Of a stretch of DNA of 64,000 nucleotides, positions 43,687 to 53,652 are shown piece by piece. This DNA is from Diploptera punctata (lineage: Eukaryota > Arthropoda > Insecta > Blattodea > Blaberidae). Under the pieces are notes generated by a model. The model searched no databases. It was not told the origin of the DNA and was given only the letters and a program-made list of their open reading frames with translations. A program made the position numbers and the translations under genes. The stretch lies in the NCBI GenBank assembly GCA_030220185.1, contig JASPKZ010010236.1, positions 1 through 64,000 on the forward strand. Direction: 5' to 3'. Positions within the stretch are counted from its first letter, which is position 1; each line of letters begins with the position of its first letter.

Positions 43687-43688
43687 AT
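43649..43688. repeat. (CT)n microsatellite
   Basis: About 19 CT units with one slip. Confidence 0.95.
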
Positions 43689-43875
43689 TTCTATTGTTTT
43701 GTTTTGCTGCTTCTCTTCTGTTTTGTACGTGTATTTTCCTGTTTTACCGTTTTCCTTTAGACACAAACACAGGACACATTACGTTAGAAAAAAAAACGTA
43801 ACTCTAACATAAATAATACTGGTATTTTTTTTAATACTGTTATTTAGTATCGTCTAATTCATTATCTCACTCGCG

Positions 43876-43942
43876 CGCGCACACACACACATACACAAAC
43901 ACACACACACACACATATACACATATATATATATATATATCG
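43876..43942. repeat. Compound (CG)(CA)(TA) microsatellite
   Basis: GCGCGCGC, then CACACACA with TA/AA interruptions, then a pure TA run. Confidence 0.9.
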
Positions 43943-43977
43943 AGTATACCATTACACATACCTACATACATGTATAC

Positions 43978-44314
43978 ATCATACATACATACATACATAC
44001 ATACATACATACATACATACATACTACATACATACATACATACATACATACATACATACATACATACATACATACATACATACATACATACATACCATAC
44101 ATACATACATACATACATACATACATACATACATACATACATACATACATACATACATACATACATACATACATACATACATACATACATACATAACATA
44201 CATACATACATACATACATACATACATACATACATACATACATACATACATACATACATACATACATACATACATACATACATACATACTACATACATAC
44301 ATACATACATACAA
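43978..44314. repeat. (CATA)n tetranucleotide microsatellite, about 335 bp
   Basis: More than 80 CATA units with single-base deletions near 44023, 44095, 44194 and 44289 that shift the phase. The long Tyr-Ile-His and Met-Tyr-Val-Cys reading frames on both strands are artefacts of the repeat. Confidence 0.98.
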
Positions 44315-44317
44315 TAA

Positions 44318-44400
44318 ACACATACAAGGGTTCAAAGGCAGACATTTAAAATTCCCTACCCAGCCGATATTCGATCTCAGGTTGCCATACACATAATACT
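44318..44400 (-). repeat. Decayed SINE piece
   Basis: AGGCAGACATTTAAAATTCC and GCCGATATTCGATCTCAGGT resemble the B-box side of the minus-strand SINE at 60060-60175. Confidence 0.4.
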
Positions 44401-44509
44401 TGTACTCAGATTCAATGCTATAATTTAGTATATATTTAGGCCTGTATCCTTTAGCATAATGTAGGTATTCCTTATAAAAATGGTACAGGAACATACCGGT
44501 AAATGGAGA

Positions 44510-44830
44510 AAGACACAGTGAACTACATGTTCGTTATAGGAAGCCAGATTATCGGGACAACAAGTTGAAGTCCTCGTAGACTGGAATGGGCAGGACATGT
44601 GGCACGAATGGGGCATGGAAGAGGAGGAATTGGAAGCTTCTCTGTAGGTAAAAACCAGAGGGAAACCGCCCAATTGGTAGACAACCAAGAACGAGGTGGG
44701 AGAATAATATTAGCCATGATTTGAGAGAAGTAGATTAGTGACAGGAATGATTGGAAAACTTAGCCTCCGGATAGGGAGATATGGAGAACTTTAGTCCGCG
44801 CAGTCATGAACCTACGGGTTCGATAGAGAC
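44510..44830 (+). pseudogene. Non-LTR retrotransposon 3' fragment
   Basis: The plus-strand reading contains LRRLEWAGHVARMGHGRGGI and, in shifting frames, GKNQRETAQLVDNQERGGRI, then decays into GTGACAGGAATGATTGGAAA and the end CATGAACCTACGGGTTCGATAG. The W.GHV.RM motif marks the region after the reverse transcriptase of insect non-LTR elements. 5'-truncated and full of stops. Related pieces at 22185, 30625, 45765 and 58695 make this the most frequent LINE family in the window. Confidence 0.75.
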
Positions 44831-45284
44831 AGTTAGTTATTTACACTATATAGACTATACTCTATTCTTGCCGAATTGATTACTACTACAGCTGAATGCC
44901 CGTATGGCATACTTTTTTATCTAAAAAAATTATTACATGGATAACGAGAGAATAGTGTGAATAAGATCGCGTGGATGTATTATAAGTTTAGTTACATTTT
45001 TTGTCATTATGATTTGCATAATACACGGTTGATACTATAGTTTGTAGTATTTCTGATCCTCTAAATGTAGTTAATTTGCTTAGAAATATGCAAATGAACC
45101 TGCTTCGTCCCTGGAAAGAAAGTGATGATACAAAACCTGAATGGAAACGAGGTCAATGGTGGGAATACCTTCGGGCTATTCCTTTTACTGCGTCAGCAAA
45201 CTGCTACAACACTAAGATTTTATAAACAGCTTCATACTCGACAGAGCCTTTCAAAACATACATTTTTTTCGTCTTTTAGTTTTA

Positions 45285-45325
45285 CTATTATTATTATTAT
45301 TATTATTATTGATTATTATTATTAT
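45285..45325. repeat. (ATT)n microsatellite
   Basis: Trinucleotide run with a GATT interruption. It sits inside a 123-codon plus-strand open frame that I do not regard as coding. Confidence 0.9.
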
Positions 45326-45764
45326 TGGTTGTTGTTGTTTCAGGACAACAAAATAGTTAACAGTTTAGGCAAGAGAAGAGAGCAAAGACGCAACTTTAAA
45401 AACATTCCAATTAACTTTCTCCAAGAGATCAGGTTCACGACTTTAACCAAATACAAAATGTGTCAGATTGCGACACCAACACAAAGGGTATAGAAGCAAG
45501 AAATCCTTGGAGACTATCATAACGACACTACAGCAAAAAGAACAGATATAAGCAAGGCTTAAACCAGGGCAACGTTAAAATTCTTACAATAAGACACTCA
45601 AGTGTGCCCAAAGTTGTGAACCCGACCTCTGGAATCAACCTGCTGCGATAATCAAACTACAGTATTTCAGAAACAACCTCTGGAATAAGTAATAAAAAAA
45701 ATATTTTATGGTAACTTCTTGTAGGAAGAAAAGTAAACACTCAATAGGTAGGAAGAATAAAATT
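45326..45764. other. Intergenic DNA, nothing recognised
   Basis: Somewhat GC-richer, with no motif I can name. It may be old retroelement sequence, as it precedes a LINE tail. Confidence 0.3.
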
Positions 45765-45895
45765 ATCATGAAGTGAAATAATAACAATAGCCATGATTTG
45801 ATGAAAGTAAATTATACAAGGAATAATTGGAAAATATTACCTAATGATAGGGATTTATAGTGAAAGGCCATGATCTACCGTGTTAGATATTGCGA
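45765..45895 (+). pseudogene. Non-LTR retrotransposon 3' tail, diverged
   Basis: ATAACAATAGCCATGATTTG, then AGGAATAATTGGAAAATATT and GATAGGGATTTATAG parallel the tail at 44705-44790. About 130 non-coding bases, followed by (TTA)n. Confidence 0.6.
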
Positions 45896-45896
45896 G

Positions 45897-45943
<47 letters not shown>

Positions 45944-45944
45944 C
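45896..45944. repeat. (TTA)n microsatellite
   Basis: About 16 TTA units directly after a LINE tail. Confidence 0.97.
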
Positions 45945-46862
45945 AACACCATCATTATCATCAGACGGTCTGGTGGACTAGCTTTACCCATACTTGCCTG
46001 GTTCCTCATTTCTTGATTCAGACCCGGATGAAATCGATCTATTTTAGAGACGATATAATTGTAAATGTGGTTTCCTGCGGAAGTGAAGTCTAGCCGTGGG
46101 TACCGTGTCGTATATTTACAGCACGTGACGTAATCTCAAGTCTGAGTAAAAAGTATCGATTCTTTCACATCCAGAATTGAATTGTGACTCTAATGACCTG
46201 ATCTGTTAAAAATAACATACTATTATCATCACTAGTAGGCCCTAATACTTCTGAAATAACAGTTACGAGAAATTAAACCAGTAGCCCTTTATATTTTTCC
46301 TTAATTTAACTTTCCCTTTGTAAATACTTATACGTGCCCCACGCCTCATGACCCTTATAGGATAACGACCTGTTGGGACAAGACATTCAACTTCCTTGAT
46401 CAAATATGTAACTATTACCCGTTTAAGGAGTAAGCGCAGTTGTTGACGGAGGGCACTGCAGTCGTGTTTAAGCAGGAATAGAACACGCGACACTGCTATC
46501 TTAGAGTTCAGAGGGGTATGGGACGTGGGACGCTGACAGTGTATTACACCGCCTTTATACGACGTCACGTGTAGCAACAAACAGCGCTTCGTAATTCTTC
46601 CGCATGCAGAGATATTTTGAACGACTAATAACAATTTTGTGAGACATTCCTTTTAGATGGAACGCTATCTTATAGTCAAATTGAATGGTTAATGTAAACA
46701 AATGCCGGAATAGGATCGGCATTTTCGGATACTATGGCTTGTGACAGAACTATATGTCATAAGTACCATACTTCAGTTTCTTTCACAATAGTGTTAGTTC
46801 GGCCGTGTACGTGGTGGTGTTTTGGTTTGAAACAGATGATTTAGCTTCTAACGAAATTTATC
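45945..46862. other. Intergenic DNA with one unexplained open frame
   Basis: A 123-codon minus-strand frame (46634-46263) is rich in Arg, Leu and Cys but has no motif I recognise. Alternative frames are also fairly open, so coding is not supported. The region has higher GC than its neighbours. Confidence 0.35.
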
Positions 46863-47250
46863 ATCATCATCATCATGAACAAATTCGTTTTAGGCCATGT
46901 GGCCTGTACGGTAAACCTAGCGAAGATGGTCTTGATCTTTCTACCGATGTTTTGGTCTTCCTTGGTCCTTATGTCCAGTTGGGGTATATTGGAATGCCAA
47001 TTTTGGAAGTCTATTTCTTGCCATTCTCCTCAGATGATTTTTCCATTCTTGTTGGTATCTTGTGTTATATCTTCATTTAAACTTGTTTAGTCCAAGTTTT
47101 CCTCTGATAATAGTGTTCCTTTGGTGATCCAGTCTATTAACTCCTAACAATGATCGTAAGAAGCGCACTTGGCTTACTTGAAGTTTATGAGAGTTTCTTT
47201 TATTTAAAATCCAAATTTCACTTCCGTATTTATTGGGAATTATATTTATT
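46863..47250 (-). pseudogene. Non-LTR retrotransposon C-terminal fragment
   Basis: The minus-strand reading gives RSANILLRSLLGV-like codons near 47160, then EWKNHLRRMARNRLPKLAFQ and TPTGHKDQGRPKHR. This is the standard W..H..RM...RLPK...Y.P.G....GRP.KRW end of insect LINE ORF2. A (CAT)n run at 46861-46875 forms its 3' tail. Stops interrupt it; the catalytic core is absent. Confidence 0.7.
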
Positions 47251-47316
47251 AAATATAATTTAAGTAAATAAATGTTTAGAGAAATATTTTATATTTTGTG
47301 TATAAAAATAGTAATA

Positions 47317-48631
47317 CGAGGGTCATACTGAAAGTTGTGAGCAACCCATTGTTAAAATTCAATTTTTAACAATGTAACAAAAACAACTGCAGGATCGTAA
47401 TCTACAGACTTTATACCACAACATTGCCGTTTTGTGGCATCATAGCTCCTATCATGTGACCACAAGCAGTGTTTTCCAAAATGGCAGACATCAATGTTTC
47501 GTTTCGACAGCGCGCTGTCATTGAATTCCTTGTTAAAGAGGAACAATCTGCTGTTGATATTCACCAAAGACTTCAATGTGCTTACGGAGATGCCTGTATG
47601 GGTGCCAGCAGTGTTAGGAGATGGGTGAAACATTTTAAAGATGGGAACACGAGTATCAAAGATGAGCCTCGTAGCGGTCGCCCACGCTCTGCCTCCGCGG
47701 ATTGCAACAAGGAAAGAGTTGATGTGCTCATTAGAGACGACAGGTGTATCACAGTGAATGAAATCGCTACAAAACTTGCAGTAGGACACAGTGCAGTGCA
47801 ATAAATGATTCACAGCTTAGGTTACCAAAAAGTTAGTGCCCGTTGGGTTCCACGTTTATTGAGTGAAGACCACAAACTTCTGAGAAGAACCATCACCCAT
47901 AACCTTCTTCAGAGATTTTGAAATGAAGGTGATGCATTTTTTACGAGTATTGTGACAGGTGACGAAAGCTGGTTTCATCGCTACGAGCCTGAAACAAAAC
48001 GCCAGAATATGGAATGGCATCACTTGAATTCGCCGTCAAAGAAAAAAGTGAAGACAGTGCAATCTGTTGGGAAAGTTATGGGTAGCGTCTTCTGGGATGC
48101 GCAAGGTTGCATTCTGGTTGAATTTCTTGAACCTGGACAAACCATAAATGCTGCCCACTATATCCAGACACTTGTGAAGCTCCGTCGTGCATTGCACGAC
48201 AAATGCCCTGGAAGGAAGATCATTCTGCAACACGATAACACATGTCCTCACACTGCTCGTGCCACTGTGGAGAAGATCAGGACATTTGGGTGGGGAACTC
48301 TTCCACATCCTCCCTATAGTCCCGATTTGGCACCCTCCAACTACCATCTTTTCGGTTCTGTGGAGGAGCAGATGAGAGGCCAACGCTACGAGACGCTGGA
48401 GGATATTCGGAAAGCAGTGCGTCAGTGTCTTCGAGCAGCTGGAACGGACTTCTGTCATAAGGGAATTTTCAAGCTTGTAGAACGCTGGACAAAATGTGTG
48501 CAAAGAAATGGAGACTATGTTGAAAAGTAGCATAAAGGTCTGTAGATTAACATGGTGTACTTGGTTTGTCTAAAATAAATATTATGATTGTTTAAAAAAA
48601 ATGTTGCTCATGACTTTCATTATGACTCTCG
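47317..48631 (+). mobile_element. Nearly complete mariner element
   Basis: The left end CGAGGGTCATACTGAAAGTT and the right end (minus strand) CGAGAGTCATAATGAAAGTC form terminal inverted repeats of about 28 bases, each flanked by TA. At 1,315 bp with a single full-length transposase gene it is of normal mariner size. It is one of the best preserved transposons in the window, but the gene is disabled. Confidence 0.95.
47481..48530 (+). pseudogene. Mariner transposase, two stops and a lost catalytic Asp
   Basis: ATG 47481 begins MADINVSFRQRAVIEFLVKE. The frame stays constant to the stop at 48528-48530 (GDYVEK end), about 349 residues, normal for mariner. The paired HTH region ends with RSGRPRSA; a second HTH lies around TVNEIATKLAVGHSAVQ. 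Catalytic block: VTGDESWFHRYEPETKRQ (first Asp), LQHDNTCPHTARATVEKIR (second Asp), HPPYSPDLAPSNYHLF. The third residue of the DD34D triad is Asn (AAC, 48339-48341) where active mariners have Asp. In-frame stops occur at 47802 (TAA) and 47919 (TGA). There are no frameshifts, so the copy is fairly young, yet it could not cut DNA. Confidence 0.93.
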
Positions 48632-48671
48632 TAATTTAGATATATTGCCGAAATAATTATTTTATGACATT

Positions 48672-48929
48672 ATATTAAAAGATTCCGTGGTATGTGACCC
48701 GTCTTCTATAACTGGCGTTTCTTCCTCACCTGAGGAGGGCATCTTCAGTGGCGCGTGCTTCTAGGTGGTGTTCCCTTGTCGTAGGCTGGACTATGTCGTA
48801 GACATTCTCAGTCGAGTCTACGACAAGTGAACACCACCTAGAAGCACTCGCCACTGAAGATGCCCTCCGCAGTTGAGGGAGAAACGCCAGTTATAGACCA
48901 CAGCCACATAGCCCGGAATCCTTTAATAT
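48672..48929. mobile_element. 258-bp palindrome (foldback repeat)
   Basis: ATATTAAAAGATTCC on the left mirrors GGAATCCTTTAATAT on the right. Inner boxes TATAACTGGCGTTTC, GAGGGCATCTTCAGTGGC and CTAGGTGGTGTTC pair with their inverted copies. The arms are about 115 bases with a loop around 48800-48812. The plus strand of the right arm (48853-48885) has ACTGAAGATG, a CCCTC-loop-GAGGG stem and GAGAAACGCC. Confidence 0.88.
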
Positions 48930-49369
48930 TATGATTACCGGCCGTGAAAGCCTGCATTCCACTATCTTAAGCCATTATTAAGTAAAAGTTTTGAAATAAA
49001 AATACTGTATTTATAAAACTGTTAATATTTAGATTTCCAACGAACAATTTAATTGCAATATCTTTCTTTCTAGCAGTTTTACCTTTACTGTGATGAATCT
49101 GAGTATCTTAAATGTCATATGAAGGGGTTACCTGCCCGTTACGTAGTAGGTTTGCGTCAGCTATTCCTTCTATTAGGAGGATTGCCTTCAACCAGCTATG
49201 GAGCTCCATTTACTCCGTACACTTTGATTTTGGAGTGTGAGCATCTTCTAGCCTTTGACGTTCTCAAGTCATAAAATCTACAAGGCAGCAGATTCTCCCT
49301 CTATTACCTCTTGAGAGACATGGTGCCATTTTCGCCATCCTCGCATTTTCTATCTTTGACATGTGGAAA
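48930..49369. other. Intergenic DNA, nothing recognised
   Basis: Possibly old LINE sequence towards 49369, but no frame could be read. Confidence 0.3.
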
Positions 49370-49500
49370 GATGGAAAATACTAGATTGCTGCCAAAAATA
49401 GCTTACCAATATAATCCTAAAGGAAAGACAGGCGTGGGGAGACCGAGAAGAAGATGGAAGGAGACACTGTGATGATGGAACAGGCAGTTAGCCTAATCCA
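49370..49500 (+). pseudogene. Non-LTR retrotransposon tail fragment
   Basis: The plus-strand frame reads RLLPKIAYQYNPKGKTGVGRPRRRWKETL in two overlapping pieces, the terminal motif of a LINE ORF2, closely parallel to the fragment at 46863-47250. A stop follows at once. Confidence 0.65.
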
Positions 49501-49770
49501 TGAAGTGGAGAAGATATTTTTTTTTCTATTGGCTTGGAGTGAATTATGGATATTTTCAAATATTTAAATAATACAGTCAGTATTTTAAAATATAAGAACA
49601 TTTAAAGATTCAACCAATAGGAATAATGAAGTAAGTCACGTGTGATCAAATCGCATGTTATAATGTATTTGAAAAGTTGCTCTGTATTCGATTGTCGACT
49701 TGTTAGGACACCCTGTACTGCTGATAATATTATTATTTATTACTGTTGCTAGTATTATTATTTTTATTAG
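49501..49770. other. AT-rich intergenic DNA
   Basis: Ends in a (TTA)-rich run directly before a SINE. Confidence 0.3.
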
Positions 49771-50098
49771 TCCCGCGCCGTAGCCGAGTGGTTAAGGCAA
49801 GAGACTAAGGGACTTACGCTGGTTCGAGTCTCCATGGGAGAAGAAATTTCCTTATGGGATTCGGCCATTATGGGACCGGTGCCCACCCATCATCGTGAGG
49901 AATTTGGGTGGCTACAATATGTTGTGGCTCCAGGTTGAGAAAACTAGCTATAACGGTTTGGGGACCCAACATGCTGATCTTATATCCTACACTGGTAGGA
50001 TGATCATCTACTTCTGTGTTTAACACATGTAGATGTGAGGCCAGCAGCCGGCTGGTAGGCGAAGGAACTTCTAGGCCTCTCGCACCATGGTGTTGGAG

Positions 50099-50099
<1 letters not shown>
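49771..50099 (+). mobile_element. SINE family 3 (tRNA-derived), full length
   Basis: Head TCCCGCGCCGTAGCCGAGTG GTTAAGG (tRNA A box) and B box TGGTTCGAGTCTCC, then GGATTCGGCCATTATGGGAC, GTGGCTCCAGGTTGAGAAAA, ACACATGTAGATGTGAGGCC and the end GCACCATGGTGTTGGAGT, followed by (TTA)n. The tRNA-like part resembles a Leu/Ser-type tRNA at the A box. Confidence 0.88.

Positions 50100-50197
<98 letters not shown>
50100..50197. repeat. (TTA)n microsatellite
   Basis: About 32 TTA units at the end of the SINE. Its poly-Leu reading is an artefact. Confidence 0.98.
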
Positions 50198-50735
50198 GAA
50201 AGAAGAATAACTGATGGAAGAAGAATCATTAGTACCGTATGTGCTTTGGAATAGAAATATAATATACAGAACGAAGAAAACTATATTTCAAGTTCTGTTA
50301 CAAAGCATTTTATTATAAGGGTCCGAAACCTGGACAGTAATTAGAAAACAAGCCAACAAGCTGCTAACTATAGAAATGGATTTTTGGAGGCGACCGACAA
50401 GAATTTCAAGATGGGATAAGGTCAGAAACAGCACATTAAGGGAAATTATGCAAGTTGAAAAAAAATATATTAGGAAAAATAGAAGAAAAACGTTTGAAAT
50501 GGTATGGGCACCTCATAAAAATGGAAGAAGAGAGAATACCAAAGAAGATCTTTAATTGGAAAGCTAATGGAAGAAGTGGAAGAGGCAGGCCTAGAGAACG
50601 ATGGGTGGATGGAGTGAAGAGAAGTATGGAAGCTAGAGATTTGAGGGAAGATGGTGCTTCAGATAGGAACCTCTGGCGACAAATCACTTTGGGTTGAAGG
50701 AGAAACACTGTATTGTGGAATATTCCTGAATAAAA
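50198..50735 (+). pseudogene. Non-LTR retrotransposon ORF2 C-terminus, well preserved
   Basis: The plus-strand reading from about 50198 gives GRRIISTVCALE; after breaks, GSETWTVIRKQANKLLTIEM, DFWRRPTRISRWDKVRNSTL and KRLKWYGHLIKMEEERIPKK, then GRGRPRERWVDGVKRSMEAR, ending at a stop near 50697. This is the region following the reverse transcriptase of insect LINE ORF2 (GSE.W, RWDKVRN, W.GH...M, GRPR.RW). The catalytic core is missing, so it is 5'-truncated. The 3' end passes into a long (TTA)n tail. Confidence 0.85.
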
Positions 50736-50811
50736 AATATTATTATCATTATCATCATTATTATTATTATTATTATTGTTGTTATTATTATTATTATTGT
50801 TATTATTATTA

Positions 50812-50881
<70 letters not shown>
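50736..50881. repeat. (TTA)n microsatellite forming a LINE tail
   Basis: About 48 units with scattered GTT and CAT variants at its start and a pure run at the end. It begins exactly where the LINE fragment ends. The long Asn/Tyr frames are artefacts. Confidence 0.97.
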
Positions 50882-51584
50882 AAATATAACATAAATATAG
50901 CAAGCAAGGGTTAGGAAGTGAAAGGATGCTAACTGTAATAAAGATGATGGGAACGCGATGGTTACTCATACGAAGATTAAGAATAAGTAAATATATTATT
51001 GGACCGGCCATTTAACAAAATTCTGCATCCTCTTTTATGATCCACTTATGAATGAAAACCATTCTAGGAATGTTCCATTTGATTGTACAATGATACAGAT
51101 AAGATAATTAACTTACGAAACATTTTGTATGAGGATGTGATTCATTTGAACATTAAACATGATGAAAGCAAGGGTCTCTTCTTCTCTTCTCAAAACAATC
51201 GTCTGATAGCAGACATCTGTATCTTCCCACGGTTATGAACAACTGGAATCCCTCTGCTTGCTCAGAGGTTACAATTGTGAGAACTGATGCGGTTTTCCAA
51301 ACATTTCTGTGTCACGAACTTTACTCCGAGATGAATTCATTCACATGCTTCATCGATCAAAACCACTCTCCTTCATCTCTAAAACTGTTTGTTCTCCCTT
51401 CCTCCAAACATAGAAGCTTGTGGTATATGAACATTGGGGGCTACACAGAACCGCAGCTTCAAACTGGATTGTGTATATAAGACATTACTGAATTCATTAT
51501 TAACATACGTAATGAAAATAAAGTAATGCGTAATTTTATTTATTTAGCAAAAATCAACATCGTCCTGCGCCCATTTAATGTAAC
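50882..51584. other. Intergenic DNA, nothing recognised
   Basis: An 81-codon plus frame (51235-51480) has no recognisable motif. Confidence 0.3.
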
Positions 51585-51775
51585 GTCATTCTCCTCCACA
51601 CATCTCTGTCATTCCAATCTCCACCGTTCAATCATTTTTCTCTCATGCTGCTAAAACACCATCAATCCACGTTATTTTTGGCCATCCACTTTTTCTTTCT
51701 CCCAAAGGCACCCATTCTAGTATTCTTCTTGGGAATCTGTCTTCTGTCATTCTTTTTACATGACTATACAATTTT
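51585..51775 (-). pseudogene. Non-LTR retrotransposon tail fragment
   Basis: Minus-strand codons give RMTEDRFPRRILEW..., KEKVDGQK and a W.D..R..W..R..WR layout, typical of the end of a LINE ORF2. Several stops. Confidence 0.5.
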
Positions 51776-51957
51776 AATATTGGCTTAGTGGTTATGCTCC
51801 TTGCCTCTGATTCCGAGGGTAGAGGGTTCAGATCCGGCCGGGTTCGACGATTTTTTTTAGGTCTCGTAAATTAAAAACCGAGCGACAGCGAGGTTTTTAA
51901 ACATTTTCTCGATTCTGTAAAAACCACTTCCCAACCTCGCATCGTAATATACAAATA
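51776..51957 (+). mobile_element. tRNA-like SINE joined to half of the 60-kb hairpin repeat
   Basis: The tRNA-like head GGCTTAGTGGTTATGCTCCT has a B-box-like AGGGTTCAGATCCGG. It is followed by TAAATTAAAAACCGAGCGAC AGCGAGGTTTTTAAAC and TTCTCGATTCTGTAAAAACCAC, ending GCATCGTAATATAC. The second half is the reverse of the hairpin unit in the tandem repeat at 60432-61622. It suggests that the hairpin sequence is the body of a SINE. Confidence 0.5.
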
Positions 51958-51985
51958 AGTGAGTAAATAAACCTCTTCTCTCTAG

Positions 51986-52316
51986 CCACATGGGCTAGTT
52001 GTCAGCGTTTCTGACTACTGTTCATGAGGTCCCGGGTTCCATTCCCGGTCGAACCATAGGAATTTTTCCTTAGATGAAATTACTCCTGCGGTTGCACATG
52101 GTCTGGAATTTAGGTTAAATTTAGGATTAAGGACTCTCCTGGCGCACAACTATCATAATCATCATCCCCCATCATATTGGGGCAGCGTAATTCCGCCTTC
52201 TATGCGCCCTAACTTCAGAAATGGGTTACAATTACGCCAATGCGAATAGAGAACACCAGAAATGTAAAAATGACAACCTGGGGTATTGAATAATAAATAA
52301 ATAAATAAATAAATGT
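51986..52316 (+). mobile_element. SINE family 2 (tRNA-derived), full length
   Basis: Head ACATGGGCTAGTTGTCAGCG and B-box-like CGGGTTCCATTCCCGG, then GGAATTTTTCCTTAGATGAA, GCACATGGTCTGGAATTTAG, GGGGCAGCGTAATTCCGCC and CCAGAAATGTAAAAATGACA ACCTGGGG, ending in (AATA)n. The (AATA)n tail is typical of retroposition. Confidence 0.87.
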
Positions 52317-52352
52317 ATTCTTAATATTTTTTAGAACAATAGTCAAAGCCTA

Positions 52353-52379
52353 TATATATATATATATATATATATATGA
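52353..52379. repeat. (TA)n microsatellite
   Basis: Pure TA tract. The following 52380-52440 stretch looks like a piece of the SINE seen near 39600-39760. Confidence 0.9.
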
Positions 52380-52466
52380 TTCCAGTGGCCAGAGGCCGAA
52401 CTTGAATCCAAGACGCGGAAAACCCAAGAAAACTTTCATATTCATACTTATATCCGCGAAAATATG

Positions 52467-52467
<1 letters not shown>

Positions 52468-52500
<33 letters not shown>
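52468..52500. repeat. (TA)n microsatellite
   Basis: Pure TA tract. Confidence 0.9.
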
Positions 52501-53166
52501 GTACAATAGATATAGCCTATATAGTTTACTGATATAACCCAAATACCATATATATAGGCCTATATAATATATTATGTAACACGAGCAAATATGCTGGAGT
52601 TTATAAAAATAAAACTGGACTAAAAATAACGACCTTAGAGGCCGCAATTTATTTCTCGCAACGAAACTACCTAGAAAAATTTAATTAATAAAGAAATATA
52701 TATTCCGTTAACCTACAAAATCAGATCATAAATTGAACTGCTGAAAAATTCGCTTAGTTTAACCAACTCTCTGCATTATATATTCATTTCTACTGATGTA
52801 CTGCCGGGAGCAGATTACTGGTACCAGTATGTAAATTATAAACATAAAAATATATTTAATCTTCTGAAATGAATACACGAACAATGAAAATTACCAAATT
52901 TCCGAGAAGCCTATTTTAGAAACTAAAAAAAAAATCCTGTAAAATTATTTTTGTAGTGAAAATAATAGGCTATAGATCAATCTGGTTACAGTCTTATGGG
53001 CTACCCTCTTTACCTAATTAAACTTCGCCTTCATTCTACTCACGCATAATTACAATACAAAAGCATTAAAATAGAATCTACGTATTTCTATTATTGTTTT
53101 TGGTCACAGTTAATAATATAATAATAAATTGGTAAGAGGCACTCGAAAGAGCATTAAGTTATATGT
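52501..53166. other. AT-rich intergenic DNA, nothing recognised
   Basis: Includes a TAGGCCTA octamer at 52555. No gene was seen. Confidence 0.3.
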
Positions 53167-53616
53167 TTATGATTTGTCTTTTATGAGTTCGTTCAGTGAT
53201 CCTGTCCATATTCTGCATTGTTTGTAATGGTATCGCTCACACTTTTGGTCGCATATCTTGCATTCACACGAATCACTCGGTTGGTGGAATTTTGTATGTT
53301 TGCACATTTTGTGATGATATCCGTGTGTTGCTAAACCTATGATTCTGTGCCTTTGTGGTTGGTTACTTCCAGTCCATTCTCTGTTTACCATGGCATCTGT
53401 GGCGTAGAAATCTTCGTCGATCTCTTTTTCTCTCTGTTTCTTTTTTTCGATGACTTTCTTATATGGCTCCGTTGCTGGCAGTAGTATCCTTTGCCTCAGG
53501 TCCTCTAGGAAGAAGGTTTCTCTGGCTAGCATATAGGTCATTCTGTTTGGTGTGTATTTGCTTGCACCTAATGCCTTTTTGATGAATCTTGGTTTTACGT
53601 TTTCTAACCTCTCCAA
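53167..53616 (-). pseudogene. Non-LTR retrotransposon ORF2 C-terminus with a Cys/His cluster
   Basis: One uninterrupted minus-strand frame of 149 residues. It starts MERLENVKPRFIKKALGASK and YTPNRMTYMLARETFFLEDL, the post-reverse-transcriptase segment in which the polypeptide spans RF.KRALG....TPNR..Y.LA. A Lys/Glu-rich linker and a C-terminal cluster (HKMCKHTKFH...CECKICDQKCERYHYKQC) that may bind zinc follow. The stop comes after NELIKDKS. No start codon context or reverse transcriptase core precedes it, so it is a 5'-truncated copy, though fully open. It could also be a domesticated or more recent insertion. Confidence 0.6.
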
Positions 53617-53652
53617 ATTGCTGGTCGATAGCTTTCATTTATTTATTTATAT

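Noticed and set aside
43867..44494. Long open frames on both strands (105-156 codons)
   Set aside because: They are periodic translations of the (CATA)n microsatellite and its flanks.
45122..45493. 123-codon plus-strand frame
   Set aside because: It contains a poly-Ile/Tyr stretch from an (ATT)n microsatellite and no recognisable motif.
46263..46634. 123-codon minus-strand frame
   Set aside because: No motif, no splice or start context, and other frames are also fairly open; listed only as unexplained.
50436..51011. 191-codon minus-strand frame with a poly-Asn run
   Set aside because: It reads through the (TTA)n tract and antisense to a LINE fragment that is coherent on the plus strand.
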